Origin: Cyanobacteria bacterium RYN_339
Lineage (GTDB): Bacteria; Cyanobacteriota; Sericytochromatia; S15B-MN24; JAQBPE01
Assembly (NCBI GenBank): GCA_028287685.1
Contig: JAQBPE010000022.1
Location: 1 to 33,092 of the forward strand
Direction: 5' to 3'
DNA: 33,092 nucleotides
The position numbers were made by a program, and so were the translations under genes. Positions 30,179-33,092 of this stretch are shown here, piece by piece (positions within the stretch are counted from its first letter, which is position 1; the number at the start of each line of letters is the position of its first letter). The notes beneath the pieces are model-generated. The model did no database searches and was not told where the DNA came from. It worked only from the letters and a program-made list of their open reading frames with translations.

Positions 30179-31138
30179 ATGGCGAACCCCAAGGTAGTCT
30201 TCTTCAAGGGCGAGTTCGTGCCCTTCGAGGAGGCCAAGGTCAGCGTGATGTGCCATGGCCTGAACTACGGCACGGGCTGTTTCGAGGGCATCCGCGGCTA
30301 CTGGAACGCGGAGCACGAGGAGCTCTACGTCTTGAAGATGGCGCCGCACTTCGAGCGCATCCACCAGTCCGCGCGGATCCTGTACATGCAGCTGGACTAC
30401 AGCGTGGACGAGCTGGCCGACATCACGCTCGAGCTGGTGCGCCGCAACGGCTTCCGCGAGGACGTGTACATCCGCCCGCTGCTCTACATGGGGGACGAGA
30501 AGATCGGCGTGCGCTTGCATGGCCTGACGACGGACTTCACGATGTTCGCCGCGCCCATGGGCAACTACATCGACACCAACGGCATCAAGGTGGGCGTTAG
30601 CTCCTGGCGCCGCATCGACGACAACGCCGTGCCGGCCCGCGCCAAGATCACGGGCGCCTACATCAACTCCGCGCTCGCGAAGACGGAGGCGTACCACAAC
30701 GGCTTCGACGACGCGATCTTCCTGAATGCCGACGGCCACGTGTCCGAAGGCAGCGCCATGAACATCTTCCTGGTGCGCAAGGGCAAGCTCTTCACGCCCG
30801 GCGTGAACCACAACATCCTGGAGGGCGTGACGCGCCAGGCCGTCATGACCATCGCCAAGGAAGAGCTGGGCATCGAGACCGAAGAGCGCACGATCGACCG
30901 CACGGAGCTCTACATCTGCGACGAGATGTTCCTGTGCGGCACGGGCGCCCAGATTTCGCCGGTCGTCTCCGTGGACATGCGCCCGGTGGGCGGCACGGGG
31001 GCCATCGGGCCGGTGACACGGCAGATCATGGAGATCTACCACCGCGCCGTGCGGGGCGAGTACCCGCGCTTCGCGGACTGGGTCCAGCCGGTCTACAACG
31101 CCCGCCGCGCCAGCCTTCAAGTAGGTAGCCCCAGCTAG
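30179..31138 (+). CDS. ilvE: Branched-chain amino acid aminotransferase
   Basis: The 319-residue PLP enzyme of fold type IV performs the last step of Val, Leu and Ile synthesis, with glutamate as amino donor. Visible family features are HGLNYGTGCFEGIRGYW near the N-terminus, RPLLYMGDE, the Schiff-base Lys in PARAKITGAYINSALAK, GFDDAIFLNADGHVSEGSAMNIF and the GTGAQISPVVSVD phosphate-binding loop. The ATG at 30179 gives a start MANPKVVFFKG; an in-frame GTG at 30170 lies closer to the AAAGG site and cannot be excluded. pheA begins 45 bp after its stop, so amino acid synthesis genes are clustered here. Confidence 0.95.
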   Translation: MANPKVVFFKGEFVPFEEAKVSVMCHGLNYGTGCFEGIRGYWNAEHEELYVLKMAPHFERIHQSARILYMQLDYSVDELADITLELVRRNGFREDVYIRPLLYMGDEKIGVRLHGLTTDFTMFAAPMGNYIDTNGIKVGVSSWRRIDDNAVPARAKITGAYINSALAKTEAYHNGFDDAIFLNADGHVSEGSAMNIFLVRKGKLFTPGVNHNILEGVTRQAVMTIAKEELGIETEERTIDRTELYICDEMFLCGTGAQISPVVSVDMRPVGGTGAIGPVTRQIMEIYHRAVRGEYPRFADWVQPVYNARRASLQVGSPS

Positions 31139-31183
31139 ATGAGCGCCCGCGGCTGGAGTTGAACGGCAAAGGAGGTTGCGCCC

Positions 31184-32002
31184 ATGATAGCCTTCCAGGG
31201 CGAGCCCGGCGCTTACAGCGAGGCGGCCCTGCAGGCGCGGTTCGGTGATGCCGGCCGGTTGCCCTGCGCCAGCTTCGACCAGGTCTTCGCCGCCGTGGCG
31301 GAGGGCCGGGCAGAGGCCGGCGTCGTGCCGATCGAGAACTCGCTGGCCGGCAGCATCCTCGAGAACTATGATTTGTTACTCGCCCACGACCTCACGATCG
31401 TGGGCGAGATCCGCTTGCCGGTTCGCCATTGCTTGCTGGGCAAGCCGGGCATGCGGCTCGCGGACGTGAAGCGGGCGTACTCCCACCCCCAGGCCCTGGC
31501 GCAGAGCCTGCCGTACCTCAAGGCGCATGGCATCGAGCCGGTGGCCGCCAACGACACGGCCGGCGCGGCGCGGGCCCTGGCCGAGCGGGACGAGCCCGGC
31601 GCGGCGGCGATCGCGAGCCTCCGAGCCGGGGCGCTATACGGCCTGGACATCCTGGCCGAAGGCATCCAGACCCGGCAAGACAACACCACCCGCTTCTTCG
31701 TCATCCAACTGGACCGGCCGGCGGACCTCGCGCGCGAGAAGGCCAGCCTGGTCTTCGCGGCGCCGAACTCGCCGGGCGCGCTCTATGACTGCCTGGGGCG
31801 CTTCGCGCGGCGCGGGCTCAACCTCACGAAGATCGAGAGCCGGCCGACCCGCGACACGCCCTGGGAGTACTACTTCTACGTGGACTTCGAGGGCGACCTG
31901 GAACCAACGGCCCTGCAGGCGCTGTTGGACGAGCTGCGCCCCTCCATGGCCTTCGTGCGGCTGCTGGGCGTCTATCCCGCCAAGGACCCCTTGACCCGCT
32001 GA
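31184..32002 (+). CDS. pheA: Prephenate dehydratase with ACT domain
   Basis: The 272-residue enzyme converts prephenate to phenylpyruvate, the committed step to phenylalanine. The catalytic part (about 1-180) begins MIAFQGEPGAYSEAAL and has VVPIENSLAGSI, the AYSHPQALAQ segment, NDTAGAAR and the NTTRFFVI motif that holds the catalytic Thr-Arg-Phe. The ACT regulatory domain (about 190-268) has the LTKIESRPTRDTPWEYYFYVD segment with the ESRP Phe-binding motif, so feedback inhibition by Phe is expected. There is no chorismate mutase domain; that activity is encoded separately by aroH. An excellent AAAGGAGG site precedes the ATG. Confidence 0.95.
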   Translation: MIAFQGEPGAYSEAALQARFGDAGRLPCASFDQVFAAVAEGRAEAGVVPIENSLAGSILENYDLLLAHDLTIVGEIRLPVRHCLLGKPGMRLADVKRAYSHPQALAQSLPYLKAHGIEPVAANDTAGAARALAERDEPGAAAIASLRAGALYGLDILAEGIQTRQDNTTRFFVIQLDRPADLAREKASLVFAAPNSPGALYDCLGRFARRGLNLTKIESRPTRDTPWEYYFYVDFEGDLEPTALQALLDELRPSMAFVRLLGVYPAKDPLTR

Positions 32003-32030
32003 GTTTTAGCGTGTTACTTTCGGGACGGCC

Positions 32031-32096
32031 ATGAATATCCAAGCGTACGTCTATTTTAGCTACTTCTACGGGGCGGCAAACGCTACCGATCGCTAA
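32031..32096 (+). CDS. Tyr/Phe-rich leader peptide of the aroH attenuator
   Basis: A 21-codon ORF starts at ATG 32031 and ends at TAA 32094-32096. Residues 6-13 are YVYFSYFY: four Tyr and two Phe codons within eight. It begins 28 bp after pheA and lies 24 bp before a terminator hairpin in front of aroH. A weak GGGACGG stands in for a ribosome binding site. This is the pattern of leader peptides such as pheL and trpL: starvation for the rich amino acid stalls the ribosome. The flanking RNA can form alternative pairings (see the attenuator). The peptide itself probably has no function. Confidence 0.85.
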   Translation: MNIQAYVYFSYFYGAANATDR

Positions 32097-32154
32097 ACGT
32101 GCGCGGAAGAATCCACCACGGAGCGTGAGGCAGCCGAGCCACACGCTCTTTTTT
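32042..32154 (+). promoter_or_regulatory. Transcription attenuator controlling aroH-aroF
   Basis: Segment 1 AGCGT (32042-32046, at the first Tyr codon) can pair with segment 2 ACGCT (32080-32084). Segment 2 extended, ACGCTaCC (32080-32087), can pair with segment 3, GGAGCGT (32120-32126), with one bulged A; that pairing uses the 5' arm of the terminator and is the antiterminator. Segments 3 and 4 form the terminator. A ribosome stalled on the Tyr/Phe codons would block segment 1, leave 2:3 free and allow readthrough; a ribosome reaching the stop codon would cover segment 2 and give termination. Pairings were drawn by eye. Confidence 0.75.
32120..32154 (+). terminator. Attenuator terminator hairpin before aroH
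   Basis: GAGCGTG (32121-32127) pairs with CACGCTC (32142-32148), and after one A-A mismatch GGC (32129-32131) pairs with GCC (32138-32140). Six T residues (32149-32154) follow. It lies between pheA and aroH, 20 bp before the aroH start, so it must be conditional. Confidence 0.88.
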
Positions 32155-32173
32155 GCATCCAGAGGGGACCCTC

Positions 32174-32545
32174 ATGACTATGTACTGTCGCGGCATCCGG
32201 GGAGCAACCACGGTCGAGACCAACACCAAGCAGGCGATCGTCGAAGCGACGCGCGAGCTGCTGGACAAGCTCGTCGAGGCCAACCAGATCGACCCGAATG
32301 ACGTCGGCAGCATCTTCTTCACCGCCACGCCGGACCTCGACGCGGAGTTCCCGGCAGTGGCCGCGCGCCAGCTGGGCTGGAGCGACGCGGCCATGTTGTG
32401 TGCCCACGAGATGGGCGTGCCCGGCTCGATGCCCATGTGCCTGCGGATCTTGATCCACTGGAACACCATGCGCTCGGCCGCGGACATCAAGCACATCTAC
32501 ATCCGGGGGGCCCAAGGGCTGCGTCCCGACCGGGCTTCCGTGTAA
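32174..32545 (+). CDS. aroH: Chorismate mutase, AroH type
   Basis: The 123-residue enzyme is a monofunctional AroH-class chorismate mutase (trimeric, as in Bacillus subtilis), converting chorismate to prephenate. Family segments are CRGIRGATTVETNT at the N-terminus with the active-site Arg, DVGSIFFTATPDLDAEFPA, ARQLGW, LCAHEMGVPGSMPMCLRILIHW and the final IYIRGAQGLRPD. The start ATG at 32174 follows AGAGGGG; ATG 32180 would shorten it by two residues only. It feeds pheA (upstream) and presumably a tyrosine branch elsewhere. The attenuator in front ties its expression to Tyr/Phe supply. aroF follows after 29 bp. Confidence 0.96.
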   Translation: MTMYCRGIRGATTVETNTKQAIVEATRELLDKLVEANQIDPNDVGSIFFTATPDLDAEFPAVAARQLGWSDAAMLCAHEMGVPGSMPMCLRILIHWNTMRSAADIKHIYIRGAQGLRPDRASV

Positions 32546-32574
32546 CCCCCCACCCACCCGCGAGGAGAGAACCG

Positions 32575-33092
32575 ATGATCGTCGTGATGCAGGCGGATGC
32601 GACCGCCGAGAATATCAAGGAACTGGTGGCGCGCCTGGAAGAGCGCGGGCTAAGCGCCCATGTCTCCGAAGGCGAGGAGCGCACGATCGTGGGCGTGCTG
32701 GGCTCGCCCATCGATGTGGAGCTGGCGACCGCGCTGCAGTCCCTGCCAGGCGTTCAGAACACCGTGCGCATCAGCAAGCCCTTCAAGCTGGCGAGCCGCG
32801 AGTTCCAGCCCACCAACACGGTGGTGCGCGTGGGCAACGTGGACATCGGCGGCCCGGAGGTCGTCTCGATCGCCGGCCCGTGCTCCGTGGAGAGCCAGGA
32901 GCAGGTGCTGCGCATCGCGCGTGGCGTGCAGGCGGCCGGCGCCAAGTTGTTCCGCGGCGGCGCCTACAAGCCCCGCACCAGCCCCTATGCCTTCCGCGGC
33001 CATGGCGAGGCCGGCCTGGAGATGCTGGCCAAGGTCCGCGAAGAAACCGGCATGCCGATCGTGACGGAGGTCCTGACCCCCGCCGACGTGGC
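32575..33092 (+). CDS. aroF: 3-deoxy-7-phosphoheptulonate (DAHP) synthase, partial
   Basis: The frame is open from ATG 32575 to the right edge (172 codons), so the C-terminus is cut off. DAHP synthase condenses phosphoenolpyruvate and erythrose-4-phosphate, the first step of the shikimate pathway. The N-terminal 70 residues (MIVVMQADATAENIKELV, IVGVLGSPID) are the ferredoxin-like regulatory domain found on type I-beta enzymes. The catalytic barrel begins with VVSIAGPCSVES, then FRGGAYKPRTSPYAFRGHGEAGLEML and the VTEVLTPADV segment at the edge; all are family signatures. GAGGAGAGA precedes the start. It shares the attenuator-controlled transcript with aroH. Confidence 0.95.
   Translation, partial: MIVVMQADATAENIKELVARLEERGLSAHVSEGEERTIVGVLGSPIDVELATALQSLPGVQNTVRISKPFKLASREFQPTNTVVRVGNVDIGGPEVVSIAGPCSVESQEQVLRIARGVQAAGAKLFRGGAYKPRTSPYAFRGHGEAGLEMLAKVREETGMPIVTEVLTPADV

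Overview
This is a GC-rich, gene-dense bacterial chromosome segment. It has short intergenic gaps, many 1-4 bp start/stop overlaps, mostly ATG starts with GGAGG-type ribosome binding sites, one tRNA, and no sign of phage, IS elements or CRISPR. Many products carry signal peptides or lipoboxes, and the left-edge protein seems to end in an outer-membrane-type barrel, so the cell is probably diderm. RuvB has the 'M-x-I-I-x-S' start and core wording I associate with cyanobacteria, a cyanophycinase-like peptidase is present, and the AAA ATPase resembles Ycf46-type proteins. My best guess is a non-photosynthetic relative of cyanobacteria (Sericytochromatia/Melainabacteria-like). This is inference, since no rRNA is in the window.

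Layout. 1-2127 (-): a metallopeptidase/TolB-propeller/probable barrel protein that runs off the left edge. 2453-10092 (+): a tight run of PhoB-like regulator, PhoR-like kinase, a four-repeat Clp_N protein without ATPase, an oligopeptide-binding lipoprotein, a double-S51 (cyanophycinase-like) protein and a lipoprotein. 10122-12442 (-): b-type cytochrome, Tat-exported molybdopterin oxidoreductase, rsmI. 12744-15760 (+): pspA, a membrane-anchored coiled-coil protein and a classic AAA ATPase, which together look like an ESCRT-III/Vps4-type membrane-remodelling module. 15844-15950: tRNA-Gly(GCC) and its terminator. 15968-21488 (+): three surface lipoproteins with an octapeptide repeat, beta-propellers and FN3 or carboxypeptidase-regulatory-like domains. 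21511-25439 (-): TPR protein, HupE/UreJ-like membrane protein and a DUF4331 domain split over two genes. 25657-27210 (+): GH13 alpha-amylase lipoprotein with a strong terminator. 27639-28922 (+): a regulator with three HTH modules and a single-domain response regulator, separated by a perfect 14-bp hairpin. 29059-33092 (+): ruvB, ilvE, pheA, aroH, aroF (cut by the right edge).

The strongest hidden signal lies between pheA and aroH. A 21-codon leader ORF (32031-32096) has six Tyr/Phe codons among eight, and is followed by a hairpin with a T run just before aroH. Upstream segments can form the alternative pairings of a ribosome-stalling attenuator. I read it as Tyr/Phe-responsive attenuation of chorismate mutase and DAHP synthase. 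Second in interest are the PspA/coiled-coil/AAA trio, the split DUF4331, and the tandem S51 protein whose second copy has lost its catalytic serine.
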